A program made the position numbers and the translations under genes. The notes beneath the pieces were generated by a model. It did no database searches, was not told the DNA's origin, and saw only the letters and a list, made by a program, of their open reading frames with translations. A DNA stretch of 64,000 bases from assembly GCF_017811155.1 (NCBI RefSeq), contig NZ_JACVCV010000009.1:62001-126000 (forward strand). Direction: 5' to 3'. Source of the DNA: Lunatimonas salinarum (GTDB lineage Bacteria > Bacteroidota > Bacteroidia > Cytophagales > Cyclobacteriaceae). Position 1 is the first letter of the stretch; each line of letters opens with the position of its first letter. Below, piece after piece: positions 1 through 7,831 of the stretch.

Positions 1-350
1 CTGTCTCCACTGGTAGCAACCATTACCGGATCCAATACCACGGGAATATCCGGATAGCCATCTAGGCAATCGGCAACTAGCTGCACGACCGCCGGCCGAT
101 CCAACATGCCAATCTTGATCGCATCCGGTATGATATCTTCCATGACCGCATCCAGTTGGGACTTGATCACGTCTATGGGCATGGGGTGAATAGCTCTTAC
201 TCCTACCGTGTTCTGTGCAGTTACTGCGGTGATCACGGAGGTCGCATAGCAGCCTAATGCGGAAATGGTTTTGATGTCTGCTTGTATACCCGCACCGCCT
301 CCACTGTCAGAACCGGCGATAGTCAGTACGCTTTTGTATTTCGTTTGCAT
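1..350 (-). CDS. thiD: Hydroxymethylpyrimidine/phosphomethylpyrimidine kinase ThiD (3' end outside window)
   Basis: The reverse strand reads MQTKYKSVLTIAGSDSGGG at the N-terminus, the ThiD substrate-binding start, and VVLDPVMVATSGD at the window edge, the conserved DPVM-ATSG motif. The family phosphorylates HMP and HMP-phosphate to HMP-diphosphate, the pyrimidine half of thiamine, in the cytoplasm. About 116 of the usual 260-270 residues are present; the C-terminal half lies to the left of the window. The ATG at 348-350 abuts the thiE stop at 351-353, so the genes are probably translationally coupled in the riboswitch-controlled thiM-thiE-thiD order. Confidence 0.93.
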   Translation of the reverse strand, partial: MQTKYKSVLTIAGSDSGGGAGIQADIKTISALGCYATSVITAVTAQNTVGVRAIHPMPIDVIKSQLDAVMEDIIPDAIKIGMLDRPAVVQLVADCLDGYPDIPVVLDPVMVATSGD

Positions 351-1007
351 TTACTTTTCGTTGATTCCTTTTACTATCTCGCTTAGAAATTCCTCCGCAG
401 CTCTTGCGGGACTATCGGCACTGCATATTCCGGATACGACAGCAAGACAATCCGCCCCCTGCGATATCACGCTGGCTGCATTGGAGGTTTTGATATTTCC
501 GATGGCCACTAGTGGTTTGGCTGTGCGATCCCGCAGCCAGCGAAGTCCCTCCAAGCCCCAAGCATCGTAGGTGTCCGGCTTGGTTGGTGTGGGGTAGATG
601 GGGCTTACCCCAAAGTACCAAGCTTCATTTGCACCCGCTTCGGCGAGGTTTTCTTTGCGATCCAACGACAAACCGATAGGCACATTCCCGAGCTGCCGCT
701 TTGCCAAATGCAGCCTAATGTCCTGCTGCCCCAGATGGAGTCCATGTGCACCGACCAACTTGGCCACATCCACCGCATCGTTAATGATGAGAGGAACTCC
801 GTATTTTTCGCAGACATCTTTGGTACGTAGTGCTTTTTCGATAAAGGCTTGCCTGTCAATGGTCTTCTCCCGAAGCTGAACCAACTCAACGCCTCCCTTC
901 AAAGCCTCTTCCAGCACCCAGAAGAAATCCCGACCCAAACACGCTGCCTGATCAGTCACCAAATAAAGTTGGTAAGGAAAATCAGGGTCTCGCATCACGG
1001 GTGACAT
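351..1007 (-). CDS. thiE: Thiamine-phosphate synthase ThiE
   Basis: This cytoplasmic TIM-barrel enzyme joins HMP-diphosphate to thiazole phosphate to give thiamine phosphate. Visible family motifs are QLREK, the IINDAVDVA-GAHGLHLGQQD block, FGVSPIYPT-TK and AIGNI near the C-terminus. The open frame extends up to 1052, but the conserved part begins only at YQLYLVTD. The starts at 1007 (MSPVMRD) or 995 (MRDPDF) fit best; both overlap the end of thiM (982), as expected for a coupled operon. The length of about 214-218 residues matches the family. Neither candidate start has a clear ribosome-binding site. Confidence 0.93.
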   Translation of the reverse strand: MSPVMRDPDFPYQLYLVTDQAACLGRDFFWVLEEALKGGVELVQLREKTIDRQAFIEKALRTKDVCEKYGVPLIINDAVDVAKLVGAHGLHLGQQDIRLHLAKRQLGNVPIGLSLDRKENLAEAGANEAWYFGVSPIYPTPTKPDTYDAWGLEGLRWLRDRTAKPLVAIGNIKTSNAASVISQGADCLAVVSGICSADSPARAAEEFLSEIVKGINEK

Positions 1008-1773
1008 TTGCAAATTCGACCAACTGTATGTCGGACAGGGAAAACAGGGCATCGTAAAAATGGAGTTGTAAGCTGCCGGGACCTTCTGATTTTTGCGCAG
1101 CCTGCTCTCCCGCTACACCCATTACGGTCATGGCAGCCAACGTAGCCTCAAAGGGATCCTTTTCTACTCCCAGAAAGGCTCCTACCATCGCCGAAGCGGT
1201 ACATCCCATCCCAGTAATCCGAGGCATCCACTCGTGACCGTTACCTACGCCGGCTACTCGGGTAGCATCCATGATGTAATCTGTTGCACCGGAAATACAC
1301 ACTACGCAGCCTAACTGGGTGGCAAGCTGCTTGCCTGCCTCCAAGGCCTCTTCGGGTCGATGGGCACTGTCCACCCCACGGGAGGCTACGGCTACATTTG
1401 CAAGGGAAAGGATTTCGGAGGCATTACCTCGTATCACTGTAGGCTTAAATCCGATTAAATGCTTTAGTGTTTCATTTCTGTAGGGAGTGGCTCCGGCACC
1501 AACCGGATCCAATACCCAGGGCTTTCCAAGTTCCAGGGCACGCTGCGAGGCGAGGGCCATGCTTTCCGTCCAATATTCATCCAATGTCCCTATGTTCACT
1601 ACCAATGCGTGAACGATGCCCACCATATCAGCGACTTCCTTGTGGGCATGAGCCATAATGGGTGAAGCCCCTACAGCCAGTAATGCATTGGCTGTATTAT
1701 TCATCACCACATAATTGGTAATACTCTGCACCAATGGTGCGATTTTGCGTAATTTTTCAAGTTGGTTATTCAT
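982..1773 (-). CDS. thiM: Hydroxyethylthiazole kinase ThiM
   Basis: ThiM phosphorylates 4-methyl-5-(2-hydroxyethyl)thiazole, so this operon supports salvage of the thiazole moiety. The 263-residue protein has the N-terminal SITNYVVMNNTANALLAVGASPIM block, a LDPVGAGATPYR motif and the C-terminal GMGCTASAMVGAF signature with the family cysteine. It is the first gene after the TPP riboswitch, and its 3' end overlaps thiE. No thiazole-synthesis genes (thiG, thiH, thiS) are visible; they could lie to the left of the window. Confidence 0.95.
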   Translation of the reverse strand: MNNQLEKLRKIAPLVQSITNYVVMNNTANALLAVGASPIMAHAHKEVADMVGIVHALVVNIGTLDEYWTESMALASQRALELGKPWVLDPVGAGATPYRNETLKHLIGFKPTVIRGNASEILSLANVAVASRGVDSAHRPEEALEAGKQLATQLGCVVCISGATDYIMDATRVAGVGNGHEWMPRITGMGCTASAMVGAFLGVEKDPFEATLAAMTVMGVAGEQAAQKSEGPGSLQLHFYDALFSLSDIQLVEFANVTRDARP

Positions 1774-1796
1774 CAGCTCCTAGGATTATGCTAAAA

Positions 1797-1907
1797 AACT
1801 TTAGGAGCCGCCCTCGTGTGGAGTCAGAAACTTTTTCCTTCGCCGGCATGACCCGTGGCAGGTTCAAAGGGTATAATCTCAGTCCCGGTTTGGGACACCC
1901 CTAAAGC
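1797..1907 (-). promoter_or_regulatory. TPP (THI-box) riboswitch
   Basis: On the minus strand the leader has the conserved TPP aptamer pieces in order: a 5' P1 arm CTTTAGG, GGGTG, CTGAGA, ACCCTTTGAACCTG, and the ATGCCGGCGAAGG-like J/P4-P5 segment. It closes with a 3' P1 arm CCTAAAG, fully complementary to the 5' arm. A run of T follows the 3' arm directly, about 25 bases before the thiM ATG, so ligand binding could control either termination or translation initiation. Thiamine pyrophosphate is expected to repress the thi operon through it. Confidence 0.93.
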
Positions 1908-1939
1908 TTATTATTTGAACGATAAAGTTAGCAGAAATC

Positions 1940-3094
1940 TTATAACTTACAAAGAATCTCTCCGGCCCTATCCAACATGTCGTCATCTTTAGCGAAGCAA
2001 AAGCGCAGCAACTTGTCGTCTCTCCGGTCTTGATAGAAAACCGAAACAGGGATGGAGGCAACTTTGATTTCTTTGGTCAATCTAACCGCCAAATCATAGT
2101 CGTGCTCATCCGTAATTTGCTCATAGGATACAATCTGAAAAAAACTTCCCTTAGAGGGTGTAAACGAAAACCGCGATGCCGCAATTGCTGCATTGAACCG
2201 ATCTCTTTTGCGTTGGTAAAACGCCGAGAGCTCCTCGTAGTGCTCCGGAAATTTCAAAAAGTCTGCGAGTGCATACTGCAACGGCGTGGGCGTACTAAAG
2301 GTGATAAACTGATGGATCCTCCGAAACTCGGCAGAAAGGGCTTTGGGCGCGAGGCAATAGCCGATTTTCCACCCCGTGACGTGGTAGGTTTTACCGAAGG
2401 ACCCACACACAAAACTACGTTCCTTCAAAACCGGGTGGGTCATCATGGAATGATGCTTTTCACCATCAAACACAATGTGCTCATACACTTCGTCGCTGAC
2501 GATGTAAATATCCTTGTCTTGGATCAAACCAGCTAGTTGGTCCAAATCCCGCTTGCTAAAGACAGTACCGACCGGGTTATGCGGCGTGTTAACCATAATG
2601 GCCTTGGTCTTGTCGGTGATTTTGGTGCGAACCTGTTCCCAATCAATCCGAAAATCCGGCGCTTCCAAACGGATATATACCGGTACACCTCCACTCAAGT
2701 CAATCGCAGGGCGGTAACTATCGTAGGCCGGTTCAAAAAGAATGACCTCATCGCCGGGCTGAACCACGGCTGTAACGGCACAGAAGATCGCCTCGGTAGC
2801 ACCCGACACGATCGTCACCTCATCCTCGGGATGGTAATCTACACCATATACCCGAGAGGTCTTTTCAGCCAGTTGTTCTTTCAGGACGGGAACCCCACTC
2901 ATCGGGGCATACTGATTGAATCCCCTTCGCATATAATCGGCCACCAAATCGGTCAATTGGGGTGCACAGTCGAAACTAGGGAAGCCCTGCGATAGGTTAA
3001 GCGCTTTTTCATCGGTCGCGAGCTTGGACATCACCGTAAAAATGGTTGTGCCCGCATAAGGGAGTTTAGAGGGAATCTCTTTGTTTGTAATCAT
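1940..3094 (-). CDS. PLP-dependent class I/II aminotransferase (methionine/kynurenine aminotransferase-like, YbdL family)
   Basis: This 384-residue fold-type I aminotransferase transfers an amino group between an amino acid (methionine, kynurenine or aromatic) and a 2-oxo acid in the cytoplasm. Visible features are the substrate-side NLSQGFPSFD motif (around 33-42), the cofactor-binding NTPHNPVG (around 169-176), D201 and Y204 of DEVYEH, and the PLP Schiff-base lysine K235 in GSFGKTYHVTGWK. Family context favours a methionine aminotransferase. It lies 33 bp upstream of the riboswitch on the same strand, so it has its own promoter and the riboswitch separates it from the thi genes. Confidence 0.88.
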   Translation of the reverse strand: MITNKEIPSKLPYAGTTIFTVMSKLATDEKALNLSQGFPSFDCAPQLTDLVADYMRRGFNQYAPMSGVPVLKEQLAEKTSRVYGVDYHPEDEVTIVSGATEAIFCAVTAVVQPGDEVILFEPAYDSYRPAIDLSGGVPVYIRLEAPDFRIDWEQVRTKITDKTKAIMVNTPHNPVGTVFSKRDLDQLAGLIQDKDIYIVSDEVYEHIVFDGEKHHSMMTHPVLKERSFVCGSFGKTYHVTGWKIGYCLAPKALSAEFRRIHQFITFSTPTPLQYALADFLKFPEHYEELSAFYQRKRDRFNAAIAASRFSFTPSKGSFFQIVSYEQITDEHDYDLAVRLTKEIKVASIPVSVFYQDRRDDKLLRFCFAKDDDMLDRAGEILCKL

Positions 3095-3238
3095 AGATGG
3101 GAATCAATGGAAGCTGTCCCTCAGGCCGCAAAGGACCATTTGGGACAGCATACCCTTTTGCTTGGGTGTAGAACCAATATAGAACAGGTGGCCAGAGTTT
3201 AAAACCAAACCCGGCCTAGTAAGCCCAAATGGCGGTGG

Positions 3239-3709
3239 CTATTTGATGGCGTCTAGGCCAGCCGCAGCAATGATGCCGTCCTGAACCGAGGTGACGCCGC
3301 TTACTCCAATGGAGCCAATGACGTGCCCGTCCCGCATGATGGGAACTCCACCCTCTACCGGCGTCACTCCCAGCGCCAAGATGTGTACATTGCCGGCTTT
3401 TACCGATTCCTCAAAAATTTTCGTGGCTCGCTTGAATTTAACGGCGGTTTCAGCTTTTTTCTGGGCTACATCCACACTTCCAATTTGGGTTCCATCCATT
3501 CTACGCAAGGCGACCAAGTGCCCTCCCGCATCTAAGATAGCGATGACCACATTCCAGTTGTCCTGCCTGGCCCTCGCCTCAGCCGCATCGGAGATTTTCT
3601 GTGCGTCGGCCAGAGATAATACGGGCACCGTTTGGGCCTGAACCGGATTGAAACCGGTGATCAACGCGAGGATCATCAGCGATCCGAGAATCATAGTTTT
3701 TCTGATCAT
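3239..3709 (-). CDS. Secreted GlcG/HbpS-like (DUF336) heme-binding family protein
   Basis: The 156-residue product starts with a clear Sec signal (MIRKTMILGSLMILALIT, with cleavage after VQAQ). It then follows the DUF336 pattern: LSLADAQKISDAAEARA, the VAILDAGGHLVALRRMDG core, GSVDVAQKKAETAVKF, GGVPI--DGHVIGSIGVSG and a GIIAAAG end. Relatives bind heme or tetrapyrroles or sit in glycolate operons, but many have no known role. Export suggests a periplasmic binding or protective function. It is divergently arranged with the YjbQ gene, sharing a 95-bp intergenic region. Confidence 0.82.
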   Translation of the reverse strand: MIRKTMILGSLMILALITGFNPVQAQTVPVLSLADAQKISDAAEARARQDNWNVVIAILDAGGHLVALRRMDGTQIGSVDVAQKKAETAVKFKRATKIFEESVKAGNVHILALGVTPVEGGVPIMRDGHVIGSIGVSGVTSVQDGIIAAAGLDAIK

Positions 3710-3804
3710 GGGTTTTTGTGTTAGTTTGCAAAAATTTGTTCTGTTAAAGATAATTAAATTTGCGGTAACGCTGTATGTTATCGACTTGAAGTAAACAGAT
3801 CTCC

Positions 3805-4230
3805 ATGGAATTTTACCAACGCGAACTCCGATTGCCGCCTTTTTCGAGGGGCTTTCACCTGATAACCGATCAGATTGTGGATAACTTTCCCGAAATCAAA
3901 AACCTGAAGCAGGGAACCCTACAGGTCTTTATCCAACATACCTCCGCCGGGCTGACGATCAATGAAAATGCAGACCCCACCGTCCGGAAAGACTTCAACC
4001 GCTTCACCGATGACTTGGTACCGGAGAGCTACCCTCATTTTATCCACACCTACGAGGGCCCTGATGATATGCCTGCACACATTAAAAGCAGCATTTTTGG
4101 ATGTTCCGTACAAATTCCCATTACAGCAGGGCGATTGAACCTCGGGACTTGGCAGGGCATCTACCTAGGCGAGTTTAGGGATCATGGTGGAAGTCGCCGG
4201 CTGGTGCTATCTGCTTTCGGCAAGCCATAG
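3805..4230 (+). CDS. YjbQ family (UPF0047) secondary thiamine-phosphate synthase-like protein
   Basis: The 141-residue protein shows the UPF0047 pattern: QHTSAGLTINENADPTVRKD in the first half, then HIKSSIFG, VPIT-like IPITAGRLNLGTWQGIYLGEFR and a closing GSRRLV-S. E. coli YjbQ has weak thiamine-phosphate synthase activity and complements thiE mutants, although its physiological role is not settled. Its position 2 kb from a thiM-thiE-thiD operon is consistent with a thiamine link. It is transcribed in the opposite direction and no TPP riboswitch precedes it. Confidence 0.9.
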   Translation: MEFYQRELRLPPFSRGFHLITDQIVDNFPEIKNLKQGTLQVFIQHTSAGLTINENADPTVRKDFNRFTDDLVPESYPHFIHTYEGPDDMPAHIKSSIFGCSVQIPITAGRLNLGTWQGIYLGEFRDHGGSRRLVLSAFGKP

Positions 4231-4277
4231 GGCCCAAAACCCCTGCTTCACATGTCCTTGAACCGATTTCTGGGCAG

Positions 4278-4298
4278 TTTTCCACAAAATTATCCACA
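4278..4298 (+). other. Pair of DnaA-box-like 9-mers
   Basis: TTTTCCACA (4278-4286) and a perfect TTATCCACA (4290-4298) lie three bases apart on the same strand, in the short intergenic region between two convergent genes. This is a minor DnaA-binding candidate, far weaker than the cluster at 58.2-58.5 kb. It could also be chance. Confidence 0.4.
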
Positions 4299-4340
4299 GC
4301 AAACCAACGGCATGGGGAGCTTAAAAAATGGAAATCCCCA

Positions 4341-5657
4341 CTAAAACCCACAACGCGAGGCGAAGCCTTCTTCCATCACCAACAATACCCTGTCTCGGCT
4401 TGCCGATTCGGTTGATTTAGGCGTAAAGCGGCGTCTTTGGGCAGGAATTGTATCGCCTATTAGGTCGTAAATCCCAGATGCCGGATCAAACCAATACGCC
4501 TTAATCTTTATGGCCTGCAAGGTTCCGAGCTTTGCGTCAATGGGTTTTCCCTCCGGCGTATAGGCTATCGCAAATAGACACTTTTCATCCACCATAGCTA
4601 CCCGGTACCCCCCGGTCGGCCAATTAATGCCTCCCAAAAATCCCTGATTGGGTTGAAGTCGCTGCCAGGGAAGCCGCTCAAAAAAGGTCCGCATATACCC
4701 CATCTGTGAAGCTCCGGGAAACTGCATAGCTGCCGCCCAAGAGCGATCGGCACGGTGTTGGGGTTCACGACCTGCTGCATGCATCTGCCAGATTTCGTTG
4801 CAACCGTAGGTATGGCCCGCAGCACCGCTGAGCATGCTCCAATAGGCTGCGCGCCGCACATCGAAATCATCCAAGCGATGCTTTTGCCATTTATTCAAGA
4901 AGTTGGGAATATTTTCATAACCAGGCTCGCCGTCAATAATGGGTCGGGGAGGGCTTGATTTGAGTGCTTTGCGCACATACCGGTATTCTTTGCACCCCTT
5001 CATGTGCAGGGACTGAAACATATCAATCTGCAACCAGGCTTCCTTTCCATAGATCAGACTGGAAATATGGCCGCCTTTGGGATGCATGGTCATCAGCTGG
5101 GGAGCTCCTCCGGCCCGAATTCCCGCTGACATCTGGCAAACGATATCATAGTCCTCTTGGTCTGCGGGCAACCGGTCTCCGCCCATTACCCATACAATAT
5201 TTGGCACCTCTCTGTACCGCCGACCCAGAAACTCTCCGTACTGAAAAGCATTTTCCGGTGTGAAGATTTCCGGGCCCACTCCCCAAGCCTTGTTGTACTT
5301 GTCCCCCCAAGTAGGCAAAAGCCCGATGTAGATACCCCTTTGAGCGGCTTCTGCCAGCACAAAATCCACAAAGGCAAAGTAGGGCTCATTGGGCCGCGTG
5401 GGTTCCAAGTCGTGCAAGGGCAAATCACCTTGCGCGTTGGGTACAGTCAGCCCTTCGAGTTCGGCAAGAATTACCGCCTGAACTACCGTAAAACCTTTGT
5501 TGACCCGGTCATCCAAGTATTGGGTTACCTCTTGCTTATTCAAGCGGTGAAACAGTTCCCAAGCGGTATCTCCCAACCAAAAAAATGGCGCACCCACTGA
5601 GGTAACCAAGTGGCGCTTGGTAGAAGCAATCTGTAAAAGGGGCATTTTTCGTTCCAT
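4341..5657 (-). CDS. DUF4038/GH140-like glycoside hydrolase (apiosidase-like TIM barrel)
   Basis: The 438-residue protein has the DUF4038 barrel: FFWLGDTAWELFHRL at the start, the QAVILAE strand, GIYIGLLPTWG, VMGGDR (D160) and IIDGEPGYE (E243). The acidic residues are at the spacing expected for the GH140 catalytic pair. A small C-terminal beta domain (about 340-438) resembles the collagen-binding-like domain that follows DUF4038. GH140 enzymes remove apiose from rhamnogalacturonan II, but many DUF4038 proteins have unknown substrates. No signal peptide is visible, so a cytoplasmic or periplasm-independent role is possible, or the true start is MPLLQIAS with no export. It is not linked to the glycan locus at 23-46 kb. 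Confidence 0.8.
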   Translation of the reverse strand: MERKMPLLQIASTKRHLVTSVGAPFFWLGDTAWELFHRLNKQEVTQYLDDRVNKGFTVVQAVILAELEGLTVPNAQGDLPLHDLEPTRPNEPYFAFVDFVLAEAAQRGIYIGLLPTWGDKYNKAWGVGPEIFTPENAFQYGEFLGRRYREVPNIVWVMGGDRLPADQEDYDIVCQMSAGIRAGGAPQLMTMHPKGGHISSLIYGKEAWLQIDMFQSLHMKGCKEYRYVRKALKSSPPRPIIDGEPGYENIPNFLNKWQKHRLDDFDVRRAAYWSMLSGAAGHTYGCNEIWQMHAAGREPQHRADRSWAAAMQFPGASQMGYMRTFFERLPWQRLQPNQGFLGGINWPTGGYRVAMVDEKCLFAIAYTPEGKPIDAKLGTLQAIKIKAYWFDPASGIYDLIGDTIPAQRRRFTPKSTESASRDRVLLVMEEGFASRCGF

Positions 5658-5736
5658 AGGTCTACATTGTAAAGATCAAGCAGTCCCTCAAAATAACAAA
5701 GGCCCAAAACAAATCCCAACACGCCAATTCCAAGCC

Positions 5737-7743
5737 TCAGTTCTGACGCTCAAACGCCGCCTTTGCCCCATCCAAAAATTCTATAAAACGGGGAATGGAC
5801 GTGTCGTAAGCCCTTGGCTTTGCCAAAGGTACTTCCTCGTGGTCCAAGATCACGTAATAAGGCTGGGCGTTGTTATCAAAACGCGTGATCTGAAAATCAG
5901 CATTCTGTTTGCCTATGGTCTTTTTTACTTTGCCATCGTAGCTGGATGTATACCACTGTGATTCTGGCAACTCGAAGCGTTCGTCAATGTAAAGGGCTAC
6001 GATCACAAAGTCCTCTTTCAGGCGCTTAAGGACTGCCGGATCGGACCAAACCCGCGCTTCCATTTCCCGGCAATTTACACAGCCGTGACCGGTAAAATCA
6101 ATAAACAATGGCTTGTTCTGTCGCCTTGCGGCAGCGAGTGCCTGATCGTAATCGAAGTATCCTTGAATCCCATGGGGAAAGTGCAGAAAATCGGCGTACT
6201 TGGGTACCTCGTCTAGCCTATTCGTGTCGGTTCCTCCACCTTGTCTAGAGTAGCTTACCAGATCAAAATCGTGGGAAGACATCGGTGGCAGGTAACCGCT
6301 TAGGGCCTTAAGCGGTGCGCCCCACATCCCTGGAATCAGGTAAACTACAAACACAAAGGTGGCAATAGCGAGCATCAGCCGGGGGACGCCGAGGTACTCC
6401 ATCGGACTGTCGTGACGCAGTCGGATTTTTCCAAGTAGGTAAAGACCCAACAAGAAGAAGATGACTATCCAGATGGCGAGGTAGACCTCCCTATCCAATA
6501 GGCCCCAGTGATAAACCTGATCGGCAATGCTAAGGAACTTGAATGCAAGGGCAAGTTCCAAAAATCCCAACACTACTTTCACCGAGTTTAGCCAACCCCC
6601 TGACTTGGGGAGCGAGTTTAACCACTCCGGGAAGATGGCAAACAGCGTAAACGGAAGTGCAAAAGCCAGTGAAAACGCAAACATCCCCGCAATGGGCTTG
6701 AGCAGTTCCCCGCCAGCAGAGCTAATCAATATGGAGCCTACAATGGGGCCGGTGCAGCTAAAGGATACCAACACCAACGTGAAGGCCATGAAAAAAATGC
6801 CTGTTAAGCCTCCTTTGTCTGCCTTAGCATCTATTTTATTCACAAAACCAGTAGGAAGATTGATCTCGAACAGTCCTAAAAACGCAAAGGCAAAGAAAAT
6901 AAAGACGAGCGTAAAGAAAATATTCGGAATCCAATGGGTACTGAGCCAATTGGCAAATTCGGGCCCTTGGATGGCAGCGACGGCGGTACCTGCAATGGTA
7001 TAAATGGCAATAATAGAAAATCCGTAAATAAACGCATTTCGAATACTGGCTACTTTGGATTTTCCTCTTCCCGTAAAAAACGTGACGGTCATCGGGATCA
7101 TCGGGAACACGCAGGGAGTCAGCAATGCTGCCAATCCTGCCAAAAATGCCACCACCATAAACCCAAGAAGTGATTGTTTTTCCTCCTCCTCTTCGGGCAG
7201 AAAAGCACTAAAGCCACTTTCCTGATCTTCGGAACCATTCGCCTGCAGTGCAGCTGCATCGATGACAATTTCAAAGTCCTCGTCGTAACCGATGCATTGA
7301 TGGGTTACGTCAGAACACATCTGATACTCTACCGTACCCTTCAACACGCCCACTTTACCCTTTATCAGCAATGTCTGTCGGTATTCACCCTGCTTGTCGA
7401 AGTAATTCACGTCGCCCTCCCAGACCTCGTCGTATTTGGTTTTGTGGTCAAGCGCCCGCAGCGGACCTTGTAAAGTCACGTTTTCGTTTGCTTCCAGTTT
7501 TAGGATGGTCAGTAGTGGCCCTAAATCCTCATCGAATTCGTTGGTGTAAACGTACCAGCCATTGGGGATGCTAACTTTTAAAATCAACTCCACTTCCTGC
7601 CCCGGCTCCATTTCTGTGGAAGACAGGGAAATATCCCAATCCGGCGGAGCGATCACCTGGGCAGAGGCGCCAAAAGAAACCAATAGGGCAAAAGCGATAG
7701 TATAGAAATACGATGTCCAGCTATTCATCAGGTGTACCTTCAA
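5737..7743 (-). CDS. DsbD-like thiol:disulfide interchange protein (cytochrome c biogenesis/thioredoxin reductant carrier)
   Basis: This 668-residue protein moves electrons across the inner membrane to periplasmic thiols. In order it has a signal peptide ending in ASAQ (about 29), an N-terminal DsbD-alpha-like domain with cysteines C143 and C150, a CcdA-like membrane domain (about 190-475) with membrane cysteines C211 (PCVFP) and C330 (SCTGP), and a C-terminal thioredoxin domain with GCVNCRE (C555/C558). All three redox pairs are present, so it looks functional. The start may be M1 (7743) or M6 (7728). The gene is transcribed in the same direction as the upstream dipeptidase but appears separated from it by a terminator. 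Confidence 0.93.
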   Translation of the reverse strand: MKVHLMNSWTSYFYTIAFALLVSFGASAQVIAPPDWDISLSSTEMEPGQEVELILKVSIPNGWYVYTNEFDEDLGPLLTILKLEANENVTLQGPLRALDHKTKYDEVWEGDVNYFDKQGEYRQTLLIKGKVGVLKGTVEYQMCSDVTHQCIGYDEDFEIVIDAAALQANGSEDQESGFSAFLPEEEEEKQSLLGFMVVAFLAGLAALLTPCVFPMIPMTVTFFTGRGKSKVASIRNAFIYGFSIIAIYTIAGTAVAAIQGPEFANWLSTHWIPNIFFTLVFIFFAFAFLGLFEINLPTGFVNKIDAKADKGGLTGIFFMAFTLVLVSFSCTGPIVGSILISSAGGELLKPIAGMFAFSLAFALPFTLFAIFPEWLNSLPKSGGWLNSVKVVLGFLELALAFKFLSIADQVYHWGLLDREVYLAIWIVIFFLLGLYLLGKIRLRHDSPMEYLGVPRLMLAIATFVFVVYLIPGMWGAPLKALSGYLPPMSSHDFDLVSYSRQGGGTDTNRLDEVPKYADFLHFPHGIQGYFDYDQALAAARRQNKPLFIDFTGHGCVNCREMEARVWSDPAVLKRLKEDFVIVALYIDERFELPESQWYTSSYDGKVKKTIGKQNADFQITRFDNNAQPYYVILDHEEVPLAKPRAYDTSIPRFIEFLDGAKAAFERQN

Positions 7744-7770
7744 AACGTTTTATGATCTATATAGAAAGAA

Positions 7771-7799
7771 GGGTGGGCGGCCATTAGTTCCCCCCACCC
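7771..7799 (-). terminator. Probable rho-independent terminator after the M20 dipeptidase gene
   Basis: The arms GGGTGGG (7771-7777) and CCCACCC (7793-7799) can form a GC-rich hairpin. On the minus strand it is followed by TTCTTTCTATA. It lies about 30 bp past the dipeptidase stop and just upstream of the dsbD-like gene. Confidence 0.55.
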
Positions 7800-7831
7800 C
7801 AATATTCACCTCTTGTGTAACCTCAGTCACA

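Noticed and set aside
1008-1052. Extended N-terminus of ThiE (MPCFPCPTYSWSNLQ)
   Set aside because: This part lies within thiM and does not fit the family start; a start at 1007 or 995 is preferred.
1861-1880. GGTTCAAAGG as a tRNA T-loop
   Set aside because: It is part of the TPP riboswitch; no cloverleaf can be drawn.
4278-4298. DnaA-box pair near 4.3 kb as the replication origin
   Set aside because: Only two boxes, one of them imperfect, no AT-rich unwinding element, and far from parS; the 58 kb cluster is much stronger.
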